Part shown: positions 33,244 to 44,760 of the stretch, piece after piece
Position numbering within the stretch: the stretch's first letter is position 1
Layout: each line of letters begins with the position of its first letter
Source of the DNA: Dendrobium chrysotoxum
Taxonomy: Eukaryota; Streptophyta; Magnoliopsida; Asparagales; Orchidaceae
Assembly: GCA_019925795.1 (NCBI GenBank)
Contig: CM034310.1
Coordinates: forward strand, 14,900,764-14,964,763
Direction of reading: 5' to 3'
Length of the DNA stretch: 64,000 nucleotides
Position numbers and translations under genes: made by a program
Notes under the pieces: generated by a model
What the model was told of the DNA's origin: nothing
The model's database searches: none
The model's input: only the letters and a program-made list of their open reading frames with translations

Positions 33244-33930
33244 GTTCAGATCGTCCTGGACGATTTCCACATCGTCTTGGACGATCCAGCCAAAACAGAA
33301 ACCCTAATTAGGGCGACTAAGTTAAGAGGGTCTGATTAAGTAGATCGTCCTGGACGATCTCTGGATCGTACGGGACGATATGCCCAAATCAGAAATTCTC
33401 AGCCGCCAGATCAAGTTAGGCAAGTTCTTATTTTTAGATACTTGGTCGGATCATCCCGGACGATACGTGTATCGTCCCGGACGATTCAGTACAATCATGC
33501 CTAATTTAATCTGGTAATTAAGGAAAGTAATTTATTTTTGGTGATACGATCATATCGTCCTGGACGATCATAGGATCATCCCGGACGATCATGATCGTTT
33601 AGTGCATTTCAGCTGTACGTCCCGAACTGTGTTCAGGACGATTTGGGCACTTTTTGAACTAATCGTACAGGACGATGACCCTATCGTCCTGGGCGATCAA
33701 GTCATTTTTTGGTCGTCCAGCACAAATTTCTCTGGACGACCCGAACTGTCTTCTGGACGATTTTCCTCAATTTGCACTAATCGTCCCGGACGATCGCAGG
33801 ATCGTACGGGACAATATGAACAATTTTTTCTACTGATTGTCCAGAAGAGCCAGATCGTCCAGGCTGAAACAGCTGAATTTGAACTGATCGATAGGACGAT
33901 CTACCGATCGTCCTGGACGATCTTGGCCGA
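33244..33930 (+). repeat. Type B palindrome array, well preserved
   Basis: About 14-17 occurrences of the palindrome, the first perfect one ATCGTCCTGGACGAT at 33,250-33,264. Variants have CCTGG, CCCGG, ACGGG or ACAGG at the centre while the arms ATCGT/ACGAT stay paired. Some are half sites separated by 15-20 bases. Open frames across this array (33,602-34,030 and 33,830-34,261) are artefacts of the repeat. Confidence 0.9.
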
Positions 33931-34191
33931 CCAGTTGAGATTTAGGGCAAATTTTAAGCCCTCCTTTAAAAGAACTTTTTCCAAAATTTGGAAAAATCTT
34001 TTGCTGCCTTCCTTCCCTGAGAAACCCTAGAGAGAGAGAGAGTTGGGAGAGAGAGAGAAGATCTTGTGAGGGGGAGTTAGTGAGGGATTCACTAAGGTTG
34101 CTCCAAGCACGGATCAGAGTCGTCTTCTCCGCTCGTCGTCTTTCGTCTAGTCGGTGTTCGTCGTGGGAGGATCGTTCGCAAGAAGATCCGG

Positions 34192-34390
34192 GGTTCTCTG
34201 CCCGCTTCAGGTGGAAGCAAAAGGAGTTCAAAGGTTCTCTGCCTGCTTCAGGTGGAAGCAAAAGGAGTTCGAAGGTTCTCTGCCTGCTTCAGGAGGAAGC
34301 GAAAGGAGGTCGGGTTCTCTGCCTCACCGTGTGGTGAAAAGGAGGTGTTTGTACAGGCTTCTCCGCCTTGCTGTGGGAGCAAAAGGAGAG
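34192..34390 (+). repeat. Tandem ~40-bp hairpin units in the solo LTR
   Basis: Unit starts GGTTCTCTGCC at 34,192, 34,233, 34,274 and 34,313. Stem GCTTC (34,204-34,208) pairs with GAAGC (34,214-34,218). A last unit has CACC/GGTG, and TTGCT/AGCAA follows at about 34,367-34,382. Open frames 34,080-34,405 are repeat artefacts. Confidence 0.85.
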
Positions 34391-34861
34391 ACACTTTTTG
34401 TTTAGTGCAATACCTGGAGGGTAGGCTCCGGGGAGTGGACGTAGGTCGAGTTGATCGAACCACTATAAAATCTGGTTTGCTTTTCTGATTCAGTTTTGCA
34501 CTTTACTTTTCTGATATTAACTGCTTGGGTGAATATCTGTGGTTGATCTTTTCATTCTTGTTCATGTGTTTCCGCTGCTACGTATCGAAAAGATTTTCAT
34601 TATTATCGTGAAATTTTTAAATAACCAATTCACCCCCCCTCTTGGTTAGCCTCGGGACTAGTTCACTAGGGCTTAACATCCTATCGAACTTTCAAACACC
34701 TCATAAACTCCCCATCACAAGATTCTCTCTCTCTCTCCCCCAAGCTTTCCCTCTCCCTCTCAAGGCTCTCTCAGGTGAGGACAGTTGTAAAAGATCTAAA
34801 CAGTAGCAAATAAGAGATCTTAAATAGAAGGGCTCAAAATTTGCCCTAAATTTTAACTTAC

Positions 34862-35715
34862 CGTCAAAGATCATCTAGGATGATCTATAGATCATCCTGT
34901 ACGATTAGTATAAATAAGACCTTTTCAGCCTGGACGATCTGGTTCTTCTAGACGATTAGAAGATATGGTCTATTCTGATCGTCCAGGATGATTCTTAGAT
35001 CATCCAGGACGATTAGTTCAAAATCAAGAATATCGTCTAGAACATAGTTCGGGATGTCAAGGAGAAAAGTCTAGATGATCTAAAGAAAATGACTTGATCG
35101 TCCATGATGATATCTCTATCATCTTGTATAATTAGTTCTAAAATACCTAATATCATTTGGCATATAATTCGGGTTATCTAGGATAACTATGCTGGATGAT
35201 TTCAAAATAATTGATTGTCCAGGATAATAAAGCTATTATCATGTATGATTAGTTCAAAATGGCAATATCATCTGGCATATAGTTTGGGTCATCCAGGTGA
35301 GACATATTGGACGATGAGGATTTATAATTGATCATCTAAGATGATCTTACGATCATCCAGGATGATGTGATCGATCAATCAATCCTTAATTACTTTCCTT
35401 AATCACCTGACTAATTTAGGCATGATTGTAATGAATCATCCAGGATGATACGTGGATCGTTCTGTATGATTAGACAAAAGTCCTAAAATAAAAATCTGCC
35501 TAAATAAGTCTAACGGCTGAGATGTTTTGATTTGAGCATATCATCTAGGATGATATGGGATTGTCCGGGATGATATGGGATCGTCCGGGATGATATGGGA
35601 TCGTCCAGGATGATCTGCTTAATAAGACCAACTTAACATGGTTGCCCTAATTAGGGTTTCTATTTTTAATGGATCATCTAGGATAATATTTCAATCATCC
35701 AGAATGATATGATCA
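34862..35715 (-). repeat. Type B palindrome array, decayed (outer LTR)
   Basis: Many ATCATCCAGGATGAT and ATCATCTAGGATGAT words, plus a local tandem of a ~22-base unit ending GGGATCGTCCGGGATGATAT at about 35,555-35,625. Compared with 33,244-33,930 most CpG have become TpG or CpA. Confidence 0.8.
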
Positions 35716-35971
35716 ATACAGAATAGAAACTCTAACTCACTAAAATTCTCCCATTGAGTGTGTGTGTGCAAGGTTACTTAGCTTGGGGATCCATTACATT
35801 ACATTTGACTCAAGAAAGGAAAAAGAAAACATTTGAATACAAACACACCCGATCTTGAGCTAGCTTGAATTACACTTGATCTTATGGACCTGAAAGGTTA
35901 GGCAATCAACCAGAAATAGAAATATTTGTTATCATCAAAAAATCATAATACTTGAATCCAGATTTACAACA

Positions 35972-36180
35972 TGTCAAACTAGTCAAAATCACTATGAATG
36001 TTCATATGTTCAACATCATATTCCAATCATCAACCCTTTACTCTAAACCTATTCCATTCCATACCAATAGCAAGCCATCACACTCCCCAACTACCACATC
36101 AATAGTCAACTTGACTAGTTGACTAGTCAATACAGTCAGTAAAGAGCCAAGGGATAAATGATCAAATCATTTTGAAAGTG
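35972..36180 (+). other. Piece of long LTR copy B between two inserted LTRs
   Basis: Contains the TTGAC/GTCAA-rich palindromic stretch GTCAACTTGACTAGTTGAC at about 36,112-36,130. No gene. Confidence 0.55.
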
Positions 36181-36524
36181 TGAATAAGTTGTTAGACCTA
36201 TTAGTCACGTCCCTAGGCTAACCAAGAGAGGGGGGGGGGGGGTGAATTGGTCCTTTTAAAAAATTACTCTTGGAATTTTGGAAAAATTTTAAGTAAATCA
36301 TACAGTACGATTTGACTTCGTACAGTACGAATAGAGTTAATTTTTACTTCCTTCAAATCACAGAATTTCAACCATATAAAGAAAATAAAACACAGAAAAC
36401 GAATAGTGCAGAAAAGTAAACAGAAGATAAGAAAGCACCAGAATTTATAGTGGTTCGGTCAAACATGACCTACATCCACTCCCTAGAGACTCCTTCTCTA
36501 GGTATTGCACTAAACTCAAGTGAC

Positions 36525-36750
36525 TCTCCTTTTGCCCCCATAGCAAGGCAAATAAGCCTTTACAAACTCTCTTCCACCAACCTGGTGCGGCAGAGAACCG
36601 TCGTCCTTTTTCACCCTCCTGGTGAAGGCAGAGAACCAAACGTCCTTTTACACTCTCCAAGTGCGGCAGAGAACCATCGTCCTTTTTCACCCTCCAAGTG
36701 ACGGCAGAGAACCGTCGTCCTTTTTCACCCTCCAAGTGATGGGAGAGAAT
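36525..36750 (-). repeat. Tandem ~40-bp hairpin units (minus strand, type A LTR)
   Basis: On the minus strand the units read GGTTCTCTGCC followed by stems TCAC/GTGA, CAC/GTG, TTCACC/GGTGAA and CACC/GGTG with 5-7 base loops. The open frames 36,445-36,861 and 36,450-36,701 across it are repeat artefacts. Confidence 0.8.
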
Positions 36751-37078
36751 CAGAATCTTCTTAAAAAAAACTCTTACAAAAGTCTCCAAGGAAGTTAGGA
36801 AGATGCTTGAAGAACAAGTAATGAAATCCTCACAATTGGATAACCTTGTGAATCCCTTCACAAATCTCTCTTCAAAGATTTCTCAACAATCACTCCCAAA
36901 CACTCTCCCAATCACTCTCCCTCTCACTGTTCAAAAGAATTTTTACAGAAGAATTATTCTACATGTCAATTTAAATATCATTATATACTAAAGGCAAGAA
37001 AAACTGTCCAAAACCTGAATTTTTCAAGTTTCACGCGTTCCGATTGTCCCGTACGATCGTTCTTCGTACTGTACGAAT

Positions 37079-37620
37079 AGTTCAAATCATTGAACATTTT
37101 GTCTCGTACGATTCCATACTAATCTAAAACAGAGTCATTCGTACCACAAAATCTTTTGTACGAATTATATTTCATACTGTACGAATAGTTCAAAAATGAA
37201 CAATTCATCCCATACAAACCAGCACGAATCCAATTCAGTGCCCTTCGTACAGCAAAATATCATGTACGAAATAAATTTCGTACTGTACTAATAGTTCAAA
37301 AAATGAACGATTCATCCCGTACGAATCAGTACGAACCCAATTCAGTGCCCTTTGTACAGCAAAATATCATGTACGAAATAAATTTTGTACTGTATGAATA
37401 GTTCAAAAAATGAATGATTCATCCCGTACAAACCAGTACGAACCCAATTCAGTGCCCTTCGTACATCAAAATATCGTGTATGAAATAAATTTCGTACTGC
37501 ATGAATAGTTCAAAAAATGAATGATTCATCCCGTACGAACCAGTACGAACCCAATTCAGAGCAGTTCGTACAAAAAAACCTCATGTATGAATAGTAATTC
37601 ATATTGTACGAATGTAACTT
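37079..37620 (-). repeat. 107-bp tandem repeat carrying type A palindromes
   Basis: The word AGTTCAAA recurs at 37,079, 37,188, 37,294, 37,401 and 37,508, giving a period of 106-109 bases. Each unit has two GTAC-centred palindromes, one with CGTACGAACCAGTACGAA and one with TTCGTACTGTACGAA or a decayed form. Confidence 0.85.
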
Positions 37621-40600
37621 GGAAAAATTTCTTGGTATATGGGTTCGATATGGAGGACATATACTTACAAATCATCCTGTATGATATGTAATAGTACTGT
37701 ACGATCAGTTTAAAAAATTAAGTTTTCTACTCCCCCATTGTGTGTGTGTGCAAAGTTATCCAACTTATAATCACACTCTCTCAAACTCAAGAAAAATAAA
37801 AATACAGACTTCATTTATAGTGAATAAATGAACTTGAAGTCTTCAGCAATCAAGAGTATGAATTTCCTGAAAAATACTTTAGTACACACAACAACAAAAC
37901 TCAAATATTTGTTAGGAAAAGAATAAAACAAATAATAAGCTTTTGTAATCATAAAAAATAACTCGTATTAGAATTCACTTGAATGAATAGATTTTCCCAA
38001 ATCATAACACATTTGATCAAACCCATTTCACTCCAAACTAAACCATTGAAGATGCTTAAATACCCTCTTGAAGGTTCTTAAATTAGCCCTAAACTTGGAC
38101 TAAAACCTAAACTAATCCAGTGGTCTCCCTCTATATATGAAGGAAAATAAGGTCTTCCACCTCAGTATCCTTATCTTATCCTTGGCCCATTTGATTCCTT
38201 GCCCTTATAACTACCTAGGGATAGGTGTTATTAATCCTAACCACCTTTTAAATGATCCTAGCCATCTAACTAGGGTTTTGAATTGGCCAAATCATCCAAA
38301 AGAATAAATTCAAGAAATTTCACACTCTTTATCCACCTCTAGTCCAGTTCTAATTTCATTTTGGCTCCCACAGACTTCCTCTCCATTTCCTAAGTCCAAT
38401 CTAGCAAGTTAAAGCTCGTCAGTGGTAAGTTTCAGACCAAACCAAACCCAAAGTCCTTCCAGCTCGTATCGCCATAGATACAGGCCTTCTCAAGATTTGA
38501 TTTCTAATGTGGGATTATTCTACACATCTCAACAAGCCAAATAAGCCTAAGATTGACCATTTACATCTACTAAATCTTGGTAAACATCTAACCCTAGTTA
38601 AATCTATTTAAGATTAAATAGCTTTTTGAATAGAGCTTTTAAACTATGAAATCACCTCCCCATCATTCCATCAAGTTCATACAAGTTCTGTTTAAAATTT
38701 TACATGATTTGGTTTAGTCATTTTTGAGTTTGAGCCATTTAGTAGAAGATCCCTAATATATGCACTGTACATTATTTGAGCCGTTGATCTTTGGATAAAT
38801 GATTCAAATCTCGCTACTCTATTTAATATTCAAACCATGGATCAGATCTTGTTGCCCCTTTTCTTGTCTGACTGGATAAAGATTGTCTGTCACAATTAAG
38901 CATGAATCAATGGCTAAGATTAGAAGCTGACGTGGTTAAGTAGCCATGATTTTTGATCTTGTACTGTCATTCAATGATTGACCATGATTGTGCCACTGCG
39001 CAATTATGCTAATGATTGGCCTAGCACCGTCGTCATTTGAATTTAGGTTTAATAAATATTTTTTAAACCCAAAAATTGCCTAAAACATAAAAAATTCATA
39101 AAAATTTATTTCTTAATTAATTTTGAAGTTTTTGAGTTCTATGGATTCAGCATGAGCAGTCCTACATTTTTAAAATAATTTCAACTGAATTTGATGAATA
39201 TATTTTGAGATATTCCTATTATAGGTGAATCCTATTTTTAATTATAAATAGAAAAATATTATTATATGGGGAAGAGTTTTGGAAGGGATGAACTAGGTCT
39301 GTCTTTGACCTTCCCTAAATTTTTCAAGGCCATTTGATGAGAATACAATTAGTTTATGAATTTACAAAAATCTTGGTCTTGATTTGATCCGAATTTTTGA
39401 AAATTCATAACCAATTCAATTCATGTTCAACATTGCTTGTTAAGGCTCTATAAACTTAGTGTGAAAAATTGTATCATATAAAATTAAACTTAATTCAATT
39501 TGATTGGTGATTTGAAAGTAATTCCACTTATTTGATTTCATGTATTTCCTTAATTAAGTTCAAATCGCTCATCCAATTGAGTTCAATTCTGGCAAAGAGA
39601 AATTATAGATTGTTATACACATTTTATAATTTTCTTGGCTCTAATTGAATAAGCCATGGAGTTCAATGGAGTTTTCAACTGTGTGGGTTAAAAATAGATC
39701 CAAAACAATTGAAAATTCACTTTATTCTTTTGCATATAGATTTAACACACTAAATTGTTATGGTTTGATTGTTTATGTGTTTATGGGTATATCAAGGGTT
39801 AGAAAATATTGCTTTCAAACATATATAACCTAATGACAATATGAACAATAATTAAGAATCTTGTATTAGCAAACTTAGGCAATTCTAGGATTCACATATA
39901 CATCCTATATGGATAAAACATTAAACATAGAAAACTTAGTGTCATATACCCTATGACTTGAATTCACCCCATTTTGACATTAATTGATCTTATAACAATG
40001 ATTAATTAACTTAATCCTTCATGGGTTTAACATCAAGAAATTCAAATAAACCAATTAAAATTCACAAAAATATAAAATAAACTTTAATCAACTTTAAATC
40101 AATCATTAAAAATTGAAAGCTATACTTAAGTTTGATAAAATTTTAATTAATATTTAATTGCCCTTAATTAAATATTAACTAAATAAATTCATTAAAATAA
40201 TAAATAAAATTCAAAAATTCATTAAAAATTTAAATATAATGAAATATAATTCAGGAATTAATAATTCAAATATAAATAAAATCTTTGAATAAATTTTAAT
40301 TCTAATTGATTAATAATTCATTATTAATTAACTAAAATTAATTTAAAATTTAATAATTAATTAAAAATTTTGAATATTTTAATAAAAATTAGACAAATTT
40401 AAATTAAATTGGAATTCATTTAAAGCAAATTAATTTGATAATTTGATTGATTAAAATTTATTTTAATCAATTAAATTTGATAATTAATTTGGAATAAATA
40501 AATTTAGTCCCTTGTGCCTTATGCTTGATTCCTTTTGGAGGGCATTTTGGCATTCATTTTCAAGGCCTTTAATACACTTTAAATAACTAAAAGAGCCCTC

Positions 40601-41561
40601 ATGTGTTGTGCATGACTTCTTTTAGGAAGGCACTAATGCACTGGATTGGTGGATCTTTAAACATTATTAATATACTGACCTTATACACTACGCTTGCTTC
40701 CAACTGGTGGGTATGTGTATTTAATTTATAAGGTCCCTGCTCTATCTCTAATAAATCTTTAAAGGCTCTCATATGATCATCTGTCCTATATACAGGATAA
40801 ATGTTTCATTTGAAAAATCTTAGGATTTATAAATTAATAACCCTTACACTTTAACACTTTGGGGGTTATTAATCTATAAATTTTTTAAAATTGAATAAAT
40901 AACTTCAACATGTAAAACTTGAATAATTTAAAATGCAAATACTCATCACTTAAACTTTAATTAAATTTCCTTTTGACCTTAAAAATACACATAATCTAAA
41001 CATTAAATTCTTATATAACATATAAAAGCCACACAGCCTCTTCCACACACCTAGATGATTTTCTAGGATAAGCAAATTTATCCTAGGTTAGGCAGGTGGA
41101 TTTGTTTAGTTTAATTGCGGGTTTCAATGCCTAAAGGGCACCCATGTGTGTTTGCTTACTTTCTACAAAATATGAATGTCATATTTACTTTTCTGTCAGT
41201 ACACCAAAGAGAGATGTGAATGAATTCAAGGCTATGTAATTTACTTTTCTGTATATATATAACTACTCAAAATGCATTTTTATATCTATATTTTACTTCT
41301 TGATCTTCATATTTCTACAAAGTAGAATGTTCCTAAGTGATGATGTATATGAAAAGAGATATGTAAATTTAAATTCCATAGATTCTATATATAGACTGAG
41401 TTATAAAGTGTCATGATTTGTAAAAGAGTCAAAGATAACTTCTTATGTATATATATAAGTGGGGTTCCAAAAAGCAATGTCCTCTTTCTAAGAGGATATT
41501 CTTTTTGGAATTATATAGAAGACTTAGAACTCAAAGATTATAAGCAGTTATATTTAATTCC

Positions 41562-41562
<1 letters not shown>

Positions 41563-41589
<27 letters not shown>
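41563..41589. repeat. (TA)n microsatellite
   Basis: About 13 TA units within long LTR copy B. Confidence 0.9.
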
Positions 41590-41592
<3 letters not shown>

Positions 41593-42500
41593 AGGATTAG
41601 AATTTAGGTTTGTTATTGCTGGGGCCTGGCCTTCATTACTTTACTGCAGACCCTAGGTTGTACCTTACAAATTTATAAATCAATAAAATTAGCTCTTTTA
41701 TACATTATTGTTAATCATGCATCATTTACATCACACAAGTAGTTTCTATTTTTTGTAAGCATGTTGTATAGTATTTAATTTAAATTTTTTTAATAACAAT
41801 TCCTTGACTCTTATGATAGAGCTTACATAATTTTGCATACATATGATGATTATTATGATTAAGATGATTAGCTGGCAACTCACTCTAGAAAAGTGAGAAG
41901 TCTATATTATATACACCCCTCTCCTTACACATCCATCTTTAATTCAAACCAAAATTTCTAAACCCAATTCTAGAATTTATAATATAAAGACTGTGTGTTG
42001 AAATCTAAGTAACCTAAGTATTTCTTTAAATTTGTATGAATTTTAAAATCATTTACTCTTCATTTTAATTGAGAGTATTCTCTTAGGAGATGTAATTAAC
42101 TATAGGGGCTTGCCTCTATAAGAAGTCTAGATCCCATAATAAAATAAACTCTATATTAGTTTCTTTCTAAGGTAGGGGAAAATTTTGTGAATGCAAACTA
42201 GCTTTATCTATATTCTAAATTTAATTTCATAGTCAAAAGATACATATTTGGCTTGCTTTTACGGTGAATTAAATATCCTCTATATTTGATTATGGAAATA
42301 AATTTATAATTTATTTTTCTAATTGGAATGATAGGAGAATATTTTATTCATTCTTTATTAGGATGAATTGTATATTCCCTATGCTACATCTGATTAGAAA
42401 AATAAATTGTAGTTTCTCTTTTTTAAATCAATAGTAGAATATTAGTCTACCCTTCGGGGTATTATAATGTTAAGCTATGCAGATTTAATTGGAAGAAATT

Positions 42501-43090
42501 AATAAATATATTTAAAGAAAATTAGTGGATACCACATCCAAAGCATCATCTTTTTATTTATATAAAAAATAAAAAAAATATACTCCATAATTTCCACTCT
42601 CCACTTGTTACCCAAGGGAGGGAGGTTGTGAGAAGAATAGTGTGATCTCCACCGTGTCCTTTTGAATATTGCATAGAAAACATCGACCAAGTGGCATATG
42701 AGCAATCACCAGCGATCGACCATAGGCCCCCTGTTGAGGGTTATGGTCCATCCACTTTATTGGAGGATGTTAGATCACGTTATTACATGTGCCCCACTAG
42801 ATCCTCTATAAAAGGAGGAGGTGTTGAAACCATTAGAGGTGCCACTCTCCTAATTACTAGGTTACTAATAATTAGGGAGGGAAAATGAATCTAAGATCTT
42901 ATCAGATAGTGATGCTATTAGAATTTAACTTCCAAAGGGGTTCCTATCATGAGAGATTTAGATTAAGGTGTTTCATTATAAAATGATACTGCATTAACTT
43001 GGGATAGTGCAGACCCCACAACAACCTCTCCCTCCTAAGAGATTGTTGAAATGTAATTTCATATTAGTAGGGACTTTCCACCTAAACTTG
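42501..43090 (+). other. Unclassified stretch with a TATA-like box
   Basis: The box CTATAAAAGG at 42,806-42,815 lies in a GC-richer block that reads ATCGACCATAGGCCCCCTGT (about 42,714) before it and GTTGAAACCATTAGAGGTGC after it. This could be part of an LTR from an element not otherwise present. No open frame of note (42,691-42,888 has no family features). Confidence 0.3.
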
Positions 43091-43560
43091 TAATTTTTAA
43101 GAAAAACATATCATTTCTCAAGTGTACTGGGTCCAAATTTTCATTAGAAAATAGTTGATTCATTCTTTTTAATGGAAATTGACCTCTACTTTAAATCATA
43201 GATAGATGAAAGTTATGGTTGACTCCACTAGATATTAAAGGTTCCTCCCTCCCACCACTTGTGTGGGTTAGTTTTATCTTTGAATTAAAATCTATATCAA
43301 ATTGAAGTTGGCTTTAGAAATAAAAATATTCTCAAATTTCTTGTAATTTTCTATCTTAATAGGCACCTCTTGCATGCTTAAGATCTATTCGATAATTTTT
43401 TTAGTCAAGGTTATATTCTTATCAAAACATTAATTCCATTTTGTAAATTATTCTTCCTCATATAAGAGAGTGAATTTTCTTCTCTTATATTTAGAAAATG
43501 ATCTTATCAATGAAAATAATCATTTTAAGGTTTCAAAGAAAATAAAGCCTCTTATATATA
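43090..43560 (+). repeat. Dispersed repeat D, copy 4
   Basis: Collinear with 28,000-28,430: TTCCTCCCTCCCACCACTTG (about 43,241), CTCAAATTTCTTGTAA, TCCTCATATAAGAGAGTGAA (about 43,454), then a TA microsatellite at 43,555-43,575 where copies 1-3 have the GATGCGCAATG units. Confidence 0.65.
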
Positions 43561-43579
43561 TATATATATATATATAGGG

Positions 43580-44049
43580 TATTGAGAAAAAGTTTATAGT
43601 AAGAAAATAATTCTTCCAAATTAGGTTTAGGGGAAATCATAAATCTATTGTTATAACCTTATACACGATATGAACTATCTGGGTATAACAAGTTGTATTT
43701 GGTCAGGTTATAATAGTACTTTAGTAGTATTAAAACAAAGATTTGAAAGAATTAAATAGTAAGTAGAGCCACAAGAATAATTGCTAGATAAGTGCTAAGA
43801 AGATTGGGATGTTTTAAGTTATTTCATATATATTATTGTCTTTATTTGTTATAGGTTAAACTCTATATATATGTGATAAGTAAAAGTGTTGAAAAGAATG
43901 AATCCTCAAGATAAGGAGGGAATAACCAATGGATAGAGTTCCAGTCAAGCTGTGACTATACACAATACAATAAGGGCTATGTCATGAGATTCGATGATAA
44001 AACTTGCCAATTTAGTAGCCCAATTTATAGGGGAAGGACAAAGTAGGAT
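43580..44049 (+). other. 5' leader of a chromovirus-type gypsy
   Basis: The part from about 43,780 recurs at 60,890 onward with about 80% identity by eye. An ATG at about 43,902 begins a short reading (MNPQDKEG) that may be the gag start. No PBS was recognised. Confidence 0.4.
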
Positions 44050-44760
44050 GTTCATACTATGAATTGATGAAGTTGATAAGCACATATAGATATTTCAAAG
44101 GCTAAAGCCTCCTCATTTTTAAGTTGATGTGGAGCCTAGAATAGCAGAAGATTGGTTGCTAAGGACCAAAAAGATGTTCGATAGTATGTAGTGCCCTAAA
44201 TGTAGGAAGGTATTTTTAGCAGTATTTCTATTAGATGGTGAAGTTGAATGCTGGTGGTTAGGCTAGCAAAAGGAGAAGTATCAAGGAAAGTTGAAAGAAA
44301 AAAATTTGTAGGATGAATGTGTTGAGATATTTAGAGAATATTTTATACCACTATCAAATAGGCAACATATACATGAGTCATTCTTGAGGTTGGTGTAGCG
44401 AAGCAAGTCTATGATGTAATATGAATTCGAGTTTACTACACTAGCCTGGCATATCAAGTAGTTCATTAGCACTGTCTGAGGATAAGTGTTATAAATTCCT
44501 GAGAGTCCCGAGAGATAGTTTGAGACAACCATTAATTTCTTTTTATATTAGTAATTTCATTGAACTCATTGAGAGGACCAAATTAATAAAGAATGACTTG
44601 ATGGTGACCCAGTAGCAATGAGATGCTTGCAGGATGAGATTTGGAGGGGAGCCATCTAGGAGTGGGGTCAGTAAGAAGAAGGGCTTATTTGAGCCATTGA
44701 GTATAGGAGGGGAGGTCAAGTAGTTTCATGTGGTTTGAGTTCTTGTATGTCTATAAGTTA
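44050..44760 (+). pseudogene. Ty3/gypsy chromovirus gag remnant
   Basis: Broken frames give VEPRIAEDWLLRTKKMFDSM, then VFLAVFLLDGEVECWW (about 44,210-44,255), the Retrotrans_gag signature with its paired Trp, and later an EYFIPLSNRQH-like segment. Stops are at least at 44,190, 44,265 and 44,310. Gag would build the particle. A second copy of the first ~280 bases is at 61,040-61,320. Confidence 0.65.

Larger units (their letters stand above)
32994..34699 (+). mobile_element. Solo type B Sirevirus LTR with target-site duplication AACAC
   Basis: The LTR proper is 32,999-34,694 (1,696 bp, TGTTGCAAATT ... AACTTTCA). AACAC occurs at 32,994-32,998 and at 34,695-34,699. No PBS or PPT is adjacent, so the element was reduced to one LTR by recombination between its two LTRs. 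It is in the opposite orientation to the LTR it interrupts. It is the best preserved Sirevirus LTR here, with most CpG sites in its palindromes kept. Confidence 0.95.
32357..35971 (-). repeat. Type B Sirevirus LTR on the minus strand, split by a solo LTR
   Basis: Homologous to the LTRs of element 3. It starts TAAAAGTTTGTTAGG and ends CCAGATTTACAACA. Without the inserted solo LTR it is about 1.9 kb. Both flanks are long-LTR sequence and no internal region is attached, so it is a solo LTR. The flanking 5-mers (GGTTA and TGTCA) are not a clear duplication. Its palindromes (34,862-35,715) are decayed to ATCATCCAGGATGAT-like forms, and a poly-G run sits at 32,414-32,424. Confidence 0.85.
36181..37975 (-). 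repeat. Type A Sirevirus LTR on the minus strand (solo or fragment)
   Basis: Has the same order of boxes as the element 2 LTR in reverse: GGCTAACCAAGAGAGGGGG near 36,213, the TATAGTGGTTCGGTC box near 36,447, hairpin units at 36,525-36,750, palindromes at 36,300-36,335 and 37,040-37,705, and TAATCATAAAAAATAAC near the end. No PBS or PPT was found next to it. Both ends are approximate and no target duplication was found. A poly-G run is at 36,231-36,242. Confidence 0.75.
31343..42500 (+). repeat. Long non-coding LTR of Tat/Ogre-like gypsy (copy B, 3' LTR), interrupted by Sirevirus LTRs
   Basis: Starts near TGTTGACCTTATT at 31,343, after the minisatellite. It is split by Sirevirus LTRs at 32,357-35,971 and 36,181-37,975. 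The remainder (31,343-32,356, 35,972-36,180, 37,976-42,500) is collinear with copy A: TTGAC-rich block, ACCTCAGTATCCTTATC-type block (about 38,160), TTAAAGCTCGTCAGTGG (38,409), AT-rich block, and CTTTACTGCAGACCCTAGGTTGTA (41,640). Two near copies of a CTAGCTCAGTGCACT box lie at 31,608 and 31,778. The 3' end is approximate. No gene is seen; 39,645-39,833 and 41,413-41,607 are short chance frames. Confidence 0.6.

Noticed and set aside
33602..34488. Several overlapping open frames of 70-140 codons on both strands
   Set aside because: They lie on the palindrome array and the ~40-bp hairpin repeat of a solo LTR; repeats of period near a multiple of three stay open in several frames.
32352..35976. 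Target duplication of the outer minus-strand LTR
   Set aside because: Flanks GGTTA and TGTCA agree at only three of five bases, so I do not claim it.
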